Below the pieces are notes generated by a model that searched no databases, was not told where the DNA came from, and saw only the letters and a list, made by a program, of their open reading frames with translations. A stretch of DNA of 64,000 nucleotides from the NCBI GenBank assembly GCA_963691655.1, contig OY829327.1, positions 66,228,079 through 66,292,078 of the forward strand, read 5' to 3'. This DNA comes from Toxonevra muliebris (Eukaryota > Arthropoda > Insecta > Diptera > Pallopteridae). Position numbers and translations under genes: made by a program. This document shows positions 1 through 10,645 of the stretch, one piece after another; within the stretch, counting starts at the first letter, position 1; every line of letters begins with the position of its first letter.

Positions 1-1999
1 TTTTACTTTTAATTTTTTCCTTTATATTATCTACTTGAAAAACCTTTTTTAAATTTGACTTAACGTAGTTAGAGTGCTGGACTCCTGTTTGTCCCTTTTC
101 TATGTCATTCACTATTGCAACGAGCAAATCAACCAAAATTATTCAGAAATATGTTTATGTAAATTACTCTAAAAGAAGTTATTTCTTATATCTATAGACC
201 AAATAACCTAAGATCGATAAAAATATGGTTTTAAAAAATACTTTTGATAGTTTCACATATTTATTTGATTTGTTTTTTAGTTACCCCACCAAATTTTATC
301 TAAATAATATTTATGTAAAGTAGCGAAATTAGTAATATTTTTTTATTTTCTTTTTGAATGGATTCACTTCATTTTTTAGCTTTTTATTTTTTAAATTATT
401 ATTTTTTTGTATTATAACTGAATAAACTGAGTAAAAATATAATTAAATAATGAATTTTATTTGAAAGATAGCAAGCAAATAGGTCAAACTATAAAAGTAA
501 GATTAAAACAAAAATATTTAAATATTCCACATTATTTGGTTACAGAAATATTACTTAATAATTTTTCTTTTGATTTCTGTCAAAAAATCATTAATCATAG
601 CAAATTTTTTAAATAAAAAGCGTAGTTTTCTGTAAACAATTCAAATAATTTATAAATAATACTATTGAAAAAATATTCGAAAATTTAGTTTATTTCTGTT
701 CATTGATATATTTTAGTTCCATTAGTGCTTTTATTTCGAAGGTTTACTGTAGCAGCAGCTTAGTTCATTAAAAAAAAAGATGGTGCGGTCTTATCTGTCC
801 GAAGATAGGGCACTTTACGTTATTTTGTAGTTGTGTTAATATTTTTGTTTTCGTTTTGACTTTTTATTCTCACTCTAGCATAAATTACTCATACGACCTG
901 CTGCACAAATACGCAAACCGTTATTTTTTACCCTTCATTTGAGAAAATTTTCCTTTTATATAATGAATATCTATGAATATATCGTTGACAATAATTACAA
1001 ACAATTAGCAATTAATTGCATTCACTGCTGAGATCATTTTGTTGCATCGTTGCTTGATTTAAAATTACGTGGAATTATTGCACATGTTATTCATTTAGAT
1101 TTTTTTTTGTTTTTGTTCATTGCCTGTGTTATTAAATGTAAATGTCAGAACAATTACGGCGAGTATCATGCCTACTCGGGCATTATAAAGTGCAAAAAAG
1201 TTTAAATTGTTTGCATGTTCTTGGTAACGTAAAATGAAATAATGAAATTCGTTCCCCCAATAGTAAAAAGTATAAAGTATATTGCCTCTACTTCGATCGA
1301 TTCCAAAAAAAAAAACGCTGTATATATCTTTTGTTATGTATTATTTGCTTTTTAATACTTTCAAAACAAGTTCGGTTTTTTTGTTTGTATTTATTTGAGT
1401 AAGGTCAGAGCTCAAGACTGATTTTGCTTTTGAATTTTCAAACCTCACAACCTTATTCGACAAGCCCGCGATGTCACATAGAAAAGAGCTATCTCTGTAA
1501 TGCTTGGTACGTGGGGATGCAGTTGAAGTTCCTGTTCATAGATATGAATAAACTGCATTATAAGTCGAACATAGGTGGTGAGATCATGCATCGATCGATC
1601 GAGGTAGACCGCCTGAAAAAAGCTAAGGGCACCTGACTCCTGCTTTCGGCAAGCCAGAAATTTGATTATTCCGACGAACATCACTTTGAATTGACATGCC
1701 TTTGTCTTAGTAATTGTAAAAGAAGCTCTAGTTTTATATTTGTCTTGATTTGCAAATATTCAAGCTTGAAGTATTTATGCAAATGGTAAAGTTTATAAAT
1801 TTTTGTGATAAATAGAAAAAATAAGAACTCAAGGTTTAACACAGAAATTTAATATACATAGATTCGATTGAGGGGGTCATTGTGTAACAACATGATAAGA
1901 CATTATTCAGGAATCCCATGCGTTTTGATTCAATGGATGCAGATACCTGACACAAAAGTGTTATTTTTTTTAAGTGGCTTTAGAGGGACAAACTAAGTA
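1..1999. other. AT-rich DNA without a recognised gene
   Basis: Mostly AT-rich sequence with poly(T) and poly(A) runs. Positions 1430-1680 are more GC-balanced and open on both strands (79 codons minus, 70 codons plus). I do not recognise either product, and the patch may be decayed transposon sequence. Confidence 0.5.
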
Positions 2000-2188
2000 C
2001 AGAATGGCCCATTGTGAAAACACATGGTTGGACCTACAGTTTAATGCCGGTTTTTTTATGGTTTTTCCATTGCCAAAAAAGAGGTGTACTTGTACACTTT
2101 CTTATAATTCTCATTCACTGCATATTGATAGTGAATATAGTACAAGAAGGTTATTAGAATTAACTACCAGACCAAGACGGAAATCAAT
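2000..2188 (-). mobile_element. 5'-truncated, degenerate copy of SINE family A
   Basis: The reverse complement matches the body and 3' part of the SINE at 42176-42482. Shared stretches include AAACTGTAGGTCCAACYATG, a TTGCCATTxCC tract, a run around CACTGCATATTGATAG, and the CAGACxAAGACGGAAATC segment. The tRNA-like B box and everything upstream of it are missing here, so the copy is 5'-truncated. Confidence 0.7.
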
Positions 2189-2784
2189 ATTGATATTTTA
2201 TTTTTATTATGCTGAGAAACGTGTATAATTATTTTATTCAATTTTTAGCAGTAGAGCAAAAATTGCTAAATATTTAAAATGTTCATTCTTTGTAATAAAT
2301 CTCAAAAAATGTTATTCATACGACATGTGGTACAATAATTCAATTAAAGATAAAAAATAGGTTTATTTACGGAGTAGATACAAACAAATGTTTCATTTTC
2401 CTTCCTTAATTTTAAATTAAATGTACGATTTTTTTAAACAAATTATTTAAATATGTATGTTTTTATTTTCAGTCTATGCTGTTGCCCTTCAACTGTTTTC
2501 AAAGTTCTAAAAAGTTTCAACATCAACAAATTAAATGAAAAAAAAAAATAGCTACAACACATATTCAAATGACGTCGCCGATATAAGAAATTAACCAAAA
2601 ATGCCCTTCGACGGCTCTATATCAATCTTGTATTAAACTAATATTACAACAACAATATACTTATTTTATTACATAGAAAACTACATATGTATAGCTAGTT
2701 TCTCTGCTATTTTTTAGAATTTTTCTGTAGCTATCATGCTTACATCATATGTATGTACATATATACACTTGTATATATATAAAT

Positions 2785-3033
2785 ATATATCTCTGCCTTA
2801 ATTTGCTAAAGCCCCAACACGCATTTTTCAACTTTTACAAGAGAAGCAAAAATCATTTTGGTATTTGAAGTATTGCCTCGAAAATTTGAAATTTAAATTA
2901 AAAGAAAAGAACGTAAGTTTTCGGTGTAGGTCGCTAAAATTTTCAGTACAGATAAAAGCTTATCATAATCCATCAAAAACTTGATATTGAAAAAATTTAT
3001 GTTAGGGCCTTTACAAATTAAAGCAGCGATATA
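2785..3033. mobile_element. MITE-like element, family M1 (copy 1)
   Basis: The ends are long inverted repeats. The left end includes CTGCCTTAATTTGCTAAAG; the right end, reversed, reads CTGCTTTAATTTGTAAAGG, and both continue into a GCCC(C/T)AAC motif. A second copy lies in the opposite orientation at 19111-19357, with about 80% similarity by eye across the middle (for example GTAAGTTTTCGGTG and TATCATAATC). There is no coding capacity. The superfamily is not identified because no clear target duplication is visible. Confidence 0.7.
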
Positions 3034-3998
3034 CATGTATATAAACATATGGCCCGTCCTTTTAAATTAATTATGTTGAACTATATGTCAGCTTTAATTT
3101 CAATAGCTACAACAATAACCAAACTAAATTTACGCAATATTCCATGAGTATTTTTTGCCTGAGCTCAACTATTATATATGTAGTGCTATCTTTCTATACA
3201 TACAGAGGTATACATAAATGTACATATGTACGTATGTAGGCATCTGTTTGAGTATATTAGTGTACACGTGCGTATATTTAAGGGCTCTTAGCAAATCAAA
3301 TAGAAATAGAAAAATAATAATAATAATAAAAAAAACATAGGAACAACAAACGTGTATAAAAACCAAGTGTGAATTATTCAACCTTGAATTTCGGTTATAT
3401 TTTTTTTGTGTTTTCGATTTTGTTGTTGGATTTTTGCTTTTTTCTATTTTGTTTTGTTTATTTTGACTTTTTTATTTACGCGTATTTATACTAGAAAAGA
3501 AAAAAAACGAAAAAGTCTAGTATAATTATGACGAAATATTTCCAGTGGCTGTTTTTGTTCTTTTTTTTTTTTTCTTGCTTCTTTCTATTCCATTTAAAGG
3601 AAATAAATCCGCATCATTGTGTATGTATGTATAACTGTAAACTTTGTACTGCAGGTTAGGGTGGGTACAATTTATTTCTTATATCAGTTATGCTATCAAG
3701 TTCTTCTACATAAAATACTAAGCAATTTTGCCGGAAGAAGTCCAAGTTCGATCCTGCGAACTTTCAATTTTATATTTTACAAAATTTATAAAAAAAATTG
3801 GTTCTAGATACACTTCCAATTATTTTGGATTGCCAGTTGAACTTCATACGCAAAATTAAAGTCTTCCCGTCTAAATCTTAAAATCTTTTTATAAAACTTC
3901 TACAGTTCATGTTTGACATGTAAATGGATCAAAACTGGAGGTTTCAGATACAATGGATTCTAGAGCAATTTTTGCTCTAAGATGTTTGCCATTGACAG
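3034..3998. other. Intergenic, microsatellite-bearing AT-rich DNA
   Basis: Contains CATACATATGTA-type repeats around 3180-3250, a TAA repeat near 3313-3330 and several T runs. No gene seen. Confidence 0.6.
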
Positions 3999-4130
3999 CC
4001 AAGAGAGGTGGTACCGTGTAGAAAAGTTTTTATATTATATTTTTGATCTTTGACCGTGTGAAGCATTGAACTCGGGCGCACTACGGAGCAATCGCACACA
4101 CTAGTCACAATACCATGGCATAGTGGCTTG
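3999..4130 (-). mobile_element. SINE family B (tRNA-derived), minus-strand copy
   Basis: The plus strand shows CCAAGAGAGGTGGTACCGTG, an AT-rich spacer, then GAACTCGGGC and a tRNA-like head, reading backwards. The same layout recurs at 15870-15990 (minus) and 10518-10645 (plus). The reversed GAACTCGGGC resembles a degenerate RNA polymerase III B box. Copies are strongly diverged. Confidence 0.6.
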
Positions 4131-5130
4131 TGAGTAGTCAAGTTTAGAAGTTGGAGTTTAAAGTAAGTTGAGGTTTGGCTTGAGGTATACTTCCTTCTGC
4201 ATAGTTACTTAGAATTTTATGTAGAATACCTTCATTGACATACAATTTGACCCACCATATGTGCTTTTCTACAAAAATATGTTTGTATGGCTATACATAT
4301 GTATTGTCGTTTGTGTGCATAAATAAAATCCATCTGTGTAATGTGTGTACATCGTATATTTTATAGCTATTTCCATTTAAACAGAGCTAGCGGCGAGGGA
4401 GAAATTAAATTTGTTTGCACGCATGTGCACGTGCGTCAAGTATCTTTCAGATGCTTAGCTTATGTTTTGCTTGTATGCATAATTACATTCGTATGTATGA
4501 AGAATAATTAAAAATAAAGAAGAAAAAATATGTTAGCTAATGAATGTAAAGTATTATTTGAAGTGCTTTTATGTATAAGTAGTTACACATAAACATAGAT
4601 GAATTCAAATTCAGAGATTAATTTGTTTGTTATAAATTAATTATAATTAATTTATTTAAATAAAAATTTGTAACTGGTTGGTAATTAAATCTATATTTTA
4701 TTATATTTTCAAAACAAAATCATCAAAAACAGATAAGTACACTGCCAGAAATCTAATAAATTCTACTAAATGCTCAACTGTATTTGTATAAATAACTAGA
4801 GAAGATATTATTGAAACCAAAAATAAAATTTTTGGAAAATACATACATGCATACTAACAAAAATCGACAATAACTCAGACATGTTTTTTTTCAATTTTGA
4901 GGAAATACTTTTCAAAAGGAAATAAAAGAAAAGAAGAAAAATAATCCTCATGTGTTTAGTGCGTATGACTTGGGTTCGCTAAGAAATGTCAAAAAATAAA
5001 TACTTTTCATAATTTAAAAACCATTGTAAAACAACCGTTACGCAATCTTTTCAATATTTCATACCCTGCAGGTGTATTTCCGTCTTGTTGTAAATGTTCA
5101 ACCCGTTCCTAAAAACTAAAAAGACTACTT
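4131..5130. other. Intergenic AT-rich DNA
   Basis: No coding exon, RNA gene or element with clear ends was seen. Short TATGTATG repeats occur. Confidence 0.5.
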
Positions 5131-6839
5131 AATCGCCAATACTGTTCCCGTCGTAATCGCTCAACGGGCGATCTCGTCTCCGCCCTCACCGAGAACTGGA
5201 ACCATAGTAACCATGGTTTAGGTGAGAGTAAAGCGGTTGTTCTGGATATTTCCCAAGTGTTTGGCTGAGTATGACATAAAGCACTGGTGTCGAAACTGAT
5301 TGTACATGGGGTCGGTAATAACATCACACGTTAATGCACGATTGTCGCAGGGCTTGATCGTCTCCCCAACCTTTTTCCCTATATTTATCCACGACCTTCT
5401 GTCATTGACTAGGATTCGCATTAACACTCAAAAAACACCCTAACTCTTTGGAGATTAGGAGAAAAGGGCATCAATTAATCTTGTAGTTGGGTCTGTCGAA
5501 TAAAGTTGAATTCAACGTTCGTAAGACTCAATGCTGTCAGTTATGTCAGAAACGAGTTTTCTAACCCCCTGTTCGCCCCCTGGTTATGGGTAGGGGTGAT
5601 TATTGCGGAGTCAGCGACCCTTGATGATTTGATACCACCAGTTCATGTGTTCACCAGAACTACAAGAGTCGCAAGCGGTAGTCATGCATTCCACGTGGAT
5701 ACGGTATTCCAACGCACTATGGATTATAGAGATAGTTCCTTCCTTTCATACCGCAAGTTTATGGAAAAAGCTTCCTTTTTTACGACCTTTCCAAATTTCT
5801 ACTTTTTCCTCTTTCCTCTTACCAATTCTTTGCTATCATACGGGTACACCCTGAGCAAGGCCGTATTAAGGGGAGGTTTTGGGGGTCCCCCCCCCCCGAA
5901 ATGTGAAAACTTTTTCTTAATTTTTGATATTGATTGTCAGTGGATGGGAAAAAAGTCAAAATAAAATCTATTGAACGATTTTTAAATATTTTTTAATCGG
6001 GTTTTTTCTAAAAAGTCAAATAAAAGAAAAAATTTAAAAAAATTGAAATCGTACGAAGTTGTGCTACATGGCCAAAAACGGTATTTTCAGGGGTTTCAAC
6101 CCCATTTATCTAAAACGTGACGTAATGGGAAGTTTTTGACCTCAGATTCGTGTTCAGCATGAAAAATTCATTCGCAAACACTAACAACAATATTGTTCAC
6201 CAAACCCATGCAGGACAGTGTTATTGAATAAGCTTCAAAGTTCTTAATCTTAAAATATAATTAATTCTTTAACCCATTATTGCTCAGAGCACCCGACTCG
6301 GAAGATTTCAATGCTGTGACTGCACGAATTTAGGGTTTATATGCCAACCTCATCCGGGCTACCCATCATTGATAATGGCCCAAATTCCCACTGATAACCA
6401 TTTGAAAAAAATTAGACTCTGACTATTTTTGGCATTTTTGATAATTTTTTTGAGGTTAGGTTCATTATCAGTAATGGCAAGTCATTGAGTTATCGAAATT
6501 ATCTTTCACGATAAAAAATGTATTGGAATAATATTTATTTGAAAAATTTTAAATTGATTATTCTGTGAATTTTTTTTGTCATTTTCGGCCATTTTTTTTA
6601 GGTTAAGATTAAGAAAATTCGGAAACAAAAATTTTTCCTAAAGCTTTAAGACATCCACTTTTCTCCTTAGTCTGATAGGGTCCATCAAATGCATCATCGT
6701 ATTTAAATATCAGTTTCATAAAAATTGTATATGAATATTTTCGTCGAATAAAAAAAAAAAAAAAAATTCTGGCTACGGCCCTGACCCTGAGTATTGATTG
6801 CTTAATAAAAAAATTAAAGAACAAAAAAAAAAAAAAAAA
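5131..6839 (+). pseudogene. Decayed non-LTR retrotransposon (LINE) with RT relic and poly(A) tail, split by a hAT element
   Basis: Plus-strand translation gives RSTGDLVSALTENW near 5157, then VLDISQVFG followed by two in-frame stops and HKALVSKL (about 5240-5300). This matches the usual LINE motif DISKAFDRVWHKAL, with the first catalytic Asp retained. After a gap, IPPVHVFTRTTR...RTMDYRDSSF (5629-5750) matches the conserved C-terminal end of such reverse transcriptases. The palm YADD region is missing, so there is an internal deletion. The 3' end continues after the hAT insertion (5856-6783 plus one duplication copy) and finishes in a 17-A tract at 6823-6839. It is a dead, 5'-truncated copy. 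Confidence 0.8.
5856..6783. mobile_element. Non-autonomous hAT-like element with perfect 8-bp target duplication
   Basis: The left end CAAGGCCGTATTAAGGGG and the reversed right end CAGGGCCGTAGCCAGAAT form imperfect inverted repeats. They are flanked by ACCCTGAG at 5848-5855 and 6784-6791, an exact 8-bp duplication as expected for hAT transposition. Removing the element and one duplication rejoins the LINE tail. It contains a C run (5887-5896), an A run and no recognisable transposase. A piggyBac-like end, TTAACCCATTATTGC, sits inside at 6270-6284 without a found partner. Confidence 0.85.
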
Positions 6840-7967
6840 CTCGAAGTGACGGCAAGTGAATAAAGTTAGTACTTTTTATGGCTAAGCCAACTATATTGGT
6901 TAAAGTTTTTGTAAATATTTCATGTGGCCTTTAAATAATAAATGGAACTATAGTGTGTGCTTTTAGAACTTGCTAGAAAAGGCTCATGCAGTGAATACAT
7001 TGGACCACGATAATTTTGCATCCTACCATGTAGTTCCGTTAAAATTACTTAAACAAATTTGCGGTAAAAATTAACTAGTAAAACTAAAAATAAAAAAAAA
7101 TTTTAGAAAATTTTTTACTAATTTGTTTAGAAAAAAATTTAAAAAAAAATTTAAAAACATTTAAAAAAAAAAATAATAACAAATTAAAAAAAATATATAT
7201 AAAAGAATACATGAACAATAAATAAAAATATCAAAAACATAAAGTAATAAAAAAAAACTAAAAAACCAACAACAAAATAATTTAAACTAAAATTAAAAAG
7301 AAAATAAAAAAAATGTTTTTTTTTTTCTTTTTCTTAAAAAATAAAAAAGTTATTAGCATTGGAATTTGCATTCGCTTTTTAATTATTCGCACAACCCTAT
7401 TAGGGTTAATTTTCGTTTTTCAAAATTTTTCGTTCTTCAAAAACGCATTTAAATTTTTAAATTTCTTTCATATAAAATTTTTGAAATGTTTTTTAAATTT
7501 CCAAAAAACAACAAATCATTTAAAATTCCTTCATCATGGTGCCTTTTCAAGTTGTTTTTTATCAACCCAGTTTGGATTGCATTAGATCTAAGCCCATTTG
7601 AAAATTTTGGCTTTTAAAAAATTATATTTAATATCTTATTTCCCTCCATCCCTTACCCAGTTTCTATTCATTATTGAAAGTTGATGAAATCATTTAATGT
7701 GACCTCAATTACTCTTTAATATGCTCGTGTTTGTGTATTTAAAATGTCATCACAAAAGAAAAAACAAACATAGAAACAAACAAGATGAAGAATGCTCACT
7801 TCATCAAATCATCATGCATAAATGTTTTCACATTTGTTCAATGAGAAAATTTCAATGCAATTGAAATGAAAATGTACAAATTTGCGTAACCATCACTAAA
7901 TTGCATTGAATGCTCTAATAATATTTTGTCTGTGCATCTAACCAAGCCAAATATGTAGCTATGAATG
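6840..7967. other. Low-complexity AT-rich DNA
   Basis: Positions 7080-7320 are almost entirely A/T with long A runs, and 7310-7500 is T/A-rich. Open frames here reflect poly(Phe/Lys) composition. No gene seen. Confidence 0.6.
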
Positions 7968-8110
7968 CACAGGCGGATCCAGGGAGGGGGTTTCAACATA
8001 TGAAACGCCATTTCCCGAACCAGTGTGCAGTCTTTGGAGTCTGTAATTATTAGGCGGTTAAGGGGGCAGGGCTTAGAAATAAATGAAAGTCCCCCTCCGA
8101 TCCGTTAGTG
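7968..8110. mobile_element. Small hAT-like MITE (143 bp)
   Basis: Left end CACAGGCGGATCCAGGGAGG; reversed right end CACTAACGGATCGGAGGGGG. The flanks TATGAATG (7960-7967) and TATGTAAG (8111-8118) agree at 6 of 8 positions, consistent with an old 8-bp duplication. It lies 167 bp 3' of a Glut4EF exon, in the next intron. A similar lone end, GGATCCGCTAGTG, occurs at 34032-34044. Confidence 0.55.
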
Positions 8111-8276
8111 TATGTAAGTATGTACTTCAAAATTGATGTTAAGATTTCTTTAAACATTTAGAGCATGAAAATATTTGGCAATATTTATGTTGATAAACGC
8201 AAATGTTCCAATAATAATGAAATATATGTATGCATGTTATGTATGCAAATATAAATATTTATGAAACAGAACTTAC

Positions 8277-8482
8277 CCTCTTTTTGCGTGGTGCCTCTTC
8301 TTTAAAGTCAACCACGATACCTTCATCCGATGTGGACACCGATGTTGTACGTATGCGTGCTGTTGCATCATTTAACATGACACTTGTATTTATCGCGTGA
8401 CCATCGTCACTGAGTGGTGGTGATGAAGAGCCTGAGCTCCAAGATGCTGACGAGCTGCCTGGGCTGGAACCAAGCCATTTCT
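8277..8482 (-). CDS. Glut4EF: Glut4EF/ZNF395-family transcription factor, internal coding exon before the zinc finger
   Basis: A 206-nt minus-strand exon. The acceptor is ctcttatag (AG at 8484-8483) and the donor is AGG|GTAAGT (GT at 8276-8275). Two bases finish the codon from 8623, then 68 full codons follow, so it ends in phase 0. It encodes a Ser/Gly-rich stretch with SASWSSGSSSPP, then DEGIVVDFKEEAPRKKR. Family members have a similar Ser/Gly block with a tryptophan and then an E-P-A-P-R-K-R-K motif right before the C2H2 finger; these matches are from memory. The next exon should therefore begin with the finger. I cannot find it between 1 and 8276, so the gene probably continues outside the window. 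Proteins of this family are nuclear DNA-binding regulators. A second AG two bases inside the acceptor would break the frame. Confidence 0.88.
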
Positions 8483-8622
8483 CTATAAGAGAAAGTTTTA
8501 AAAGAAACAACGATATTTTAAGAAAGGCAGATAATTGAATAAATATAACAGAGAAAATACTTGAGGGTACTAAAAAAAAGTGAGTTTCTTTTAAGATTTC
8601 ATAAATTTTTACTTAAACTTAC
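8483..8622 (-). other. Short intron of the Glut4EF-like gene
   Basis: A 140-bp intron bounded by GTAAGT and a pyrimidine-rich tract ending TATAG. It interrupts the reading frame after the first base of a codon, and joining the flanking exons restores one open frame. Confidence 0.85.
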
Positions 8623-8759
8623 CGCCATTTTTTGGTGATTTTGGTGAATTGGACAATTTCATCAAAATCAATGCTGCATTGCATTCATTCATTTCTTCTT
8701 GTTCATTGCACTGGTCACCATTGAAGTCATGTGTGTATGATGGTGGACGTTTGCGTGGA
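8623..8759 (-). CDS. Glut4EF: Glut4EF/ZNF395-family transcription factor, internal coding exon
   Basis: A 137-nt minus-strand exon with acceptor AG at 8761-8760 (aattgcag) and donor GTAAGT starting at 8622. Its first base completes the codon begun in the exon at 38337, and it leaves one base for the next exon. It encodes a basic PRKRPP motif, an acidic segment (EQEEMNECNAA) and a hydrophobic helix followed by LSNSP. As I recall the family, mammalian ZNF395 has the same order before its zinc finger: a PKRK motif, acidic residues, a short hydrophobic helix and LSCSP. The basic patch could be part of a nuclear localisation signal. The upstream intron is 29.6 kb; the downstream intron is only 140 bp. 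Confidence 0.88.
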
Positions 8760-10517
8760 CTGCAATTAAAAATATTAAAATAAAAAAATTAAATTTTCTC
8801 ATTTTTTTATATATAATTGTCATTGTAAATATCAAAAGCAACAGCAATTTCCTTCAAATGTCAGTCATTTCCTTTTCATTTATCATAACAACAAACCAAC
8901 GGAAAAAAACTGACAATACTGAAATTAAAGCAAGTTTCCTAAAACGCGTCATGTAATGTGGAAGGTGAGTTGAGTGTATTTAAAGAACAAAAATTTGAAA
9001 TTTGATCATCTCTCACGTGGAAATTAACATAATTAAAAAATAATTTGTTTCGTTTCTTTCTTGTTCTGTTGATTTTCAAATATACAACTTTCAAGTTAAT
9101 TGAAAAACACAATGGAATCGCAAATATTTTTAACTAAAAACTACGACAAAAAACAAACACATCTACATATACATACAAAAGCCAACGAAATAAAAAGCCT
9201 AAATATATGTATGTACGTACATATGTACGACTGCATATGTATTTATATTTTCAATGTCAAACAAACAATAATAATTAACGAACAAAACACACCTACGCCG
9301 AAATCCGCTAATAGATTGAAGCAATGAATGAGAGTAGCTGGTTTTTATGTGTTGGGCTTCAAAAGTGCCGCCGCCAGCCAACAAATTTCCATTACAAACA
9401 ACGAAACAGAAAAAACACCAAGCAATGACAACAAAAATCATTTACTTTAATGTGAACGAAAAATACTCATGTGTCATATTTATGTATGAATGTATGTATG
9501 TATGTATGCATGCATGTATTTAAACTAATTTGTTTGTCATTTACGGTTTGCCAATGTTGCCAATTAGTGGCAAACTCGTATATGTATTTCCAGGCATTAC
9601 AGGCGAAACTCGCAACGCCTTGGGCTGCCGTTGATTTATAACACATTTGAAGAATTTTCGTAACTGTTCAAAAATATTTGCATCTAATTTTTTTTATTTG
9701 CAAAAAAGAAAGAAACTGAAACATGAAAAAATTCTTTGCAAAAAATCCGAAATTTTTTTTTATTTTTGCGTAAGTTTTTGTGTAAATTTTACTGACCTTG
9801 CGCAATTTTCACTTTGAGTCATTTTTGAGGCACCAAAAATTCATACATACACACTCATTTTATATTATACTGTACTTGTGTGTGCGTATGTGAGTGAGTG
9901 TGTATTTATGTATTATCGTTAGGAACACAAAATGTCTGCTGGTGTTGATTTGGTAGGAAACTGTTGCTACCATGACACGAATGGATAACTTTAGCGTATG
10001 TTGCTACTGTCGCCATTTAGCCTGGTATTCATATAGCTTAGACACACTCACATATACATACAGATAGACATTCATTGTATGTACTCATTATACTCATGCA
10101 TGTTAGCTGGCGAATGTATAAAATACTTATGAATGGTGCTGGCGGTAATGGAGTTGGATGATGTGTCCATATAAGGGTATGTGATGCATACGTCATCATT
10201 TCTTTTATTGCTGAGTATGCTTGCGTATATTTGTGTGTGGAACTTTTGCTTTTTTGTTTTTTTCTTAGTTTTATTATTGCAAATTAAATTGCTATAGCCT
10301 TTGTTTATTTAAGATTTTTTTTAGTTCAAACTAAGCGGGAATAGCTTTTGTTTTAATTAAGCAATTCGAATGGAAATAATGCTAAGCAAATTTTTATTGT
10401 TTTTTCTTTGATTTTCACATATGTATTGTATTTATGTGTGAGCATTGCAAATGTTTGGACAGTAGTAACCACATACAACTTGAAGCTAAAAGAGATTGTC
10501 TAAATTTGGCCAACTAG
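8760..10517. repeat. Intron segment with ATGT/CATA microsatellites
   Basis: Includes ATGTACGTACATATGTACG at about 9208-9226, an ATGT tandem repeat at 9486-9512 (ATGTATGTATGTATG then GCATGCATG), and GTGAGTGAGTGTG near 9889-9902. No exon or element with definable ends was recognised. Confidence 0.55.
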
Positions 10518-10645
10518 ATATCGCCGTGTCCAAAGTGGTATTTGCTGAAAGGCTACGATGGGTGCTTGGGTTCGATACTCGGAATTAAAAATATAGTACT
10601 CAAATAAAAAAAAAAATTTCAACACTGCACCATCTCTTGGCTACC
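10518..10645 (+). mobile_element. SINE family B (tRNA-derived), plus-strand copy
   Basis: A tRNA-like head (CGCCGTGTCC near its start, B box GGGTTCGATACTC at 10569-10581) is followed by an A-rich middle and ends CACCATCTCTTGGCTACC. That last segment is the reverse of the CCAAGAG(A)GGTGG start seen in the two minus-strand copies. Confidence 0.65.

Noticed and set aside
5506..5964. 152-codon plus-strand frame as a host gene
   Set aside because: Its central part is a LINE C-terminal region and its last part runs into the inserted hAT element.
9486..9512. CRISPR-like array
   Set aside because: A simple ATGT microsatellite; no spacers, and the genome is eukaryotic.
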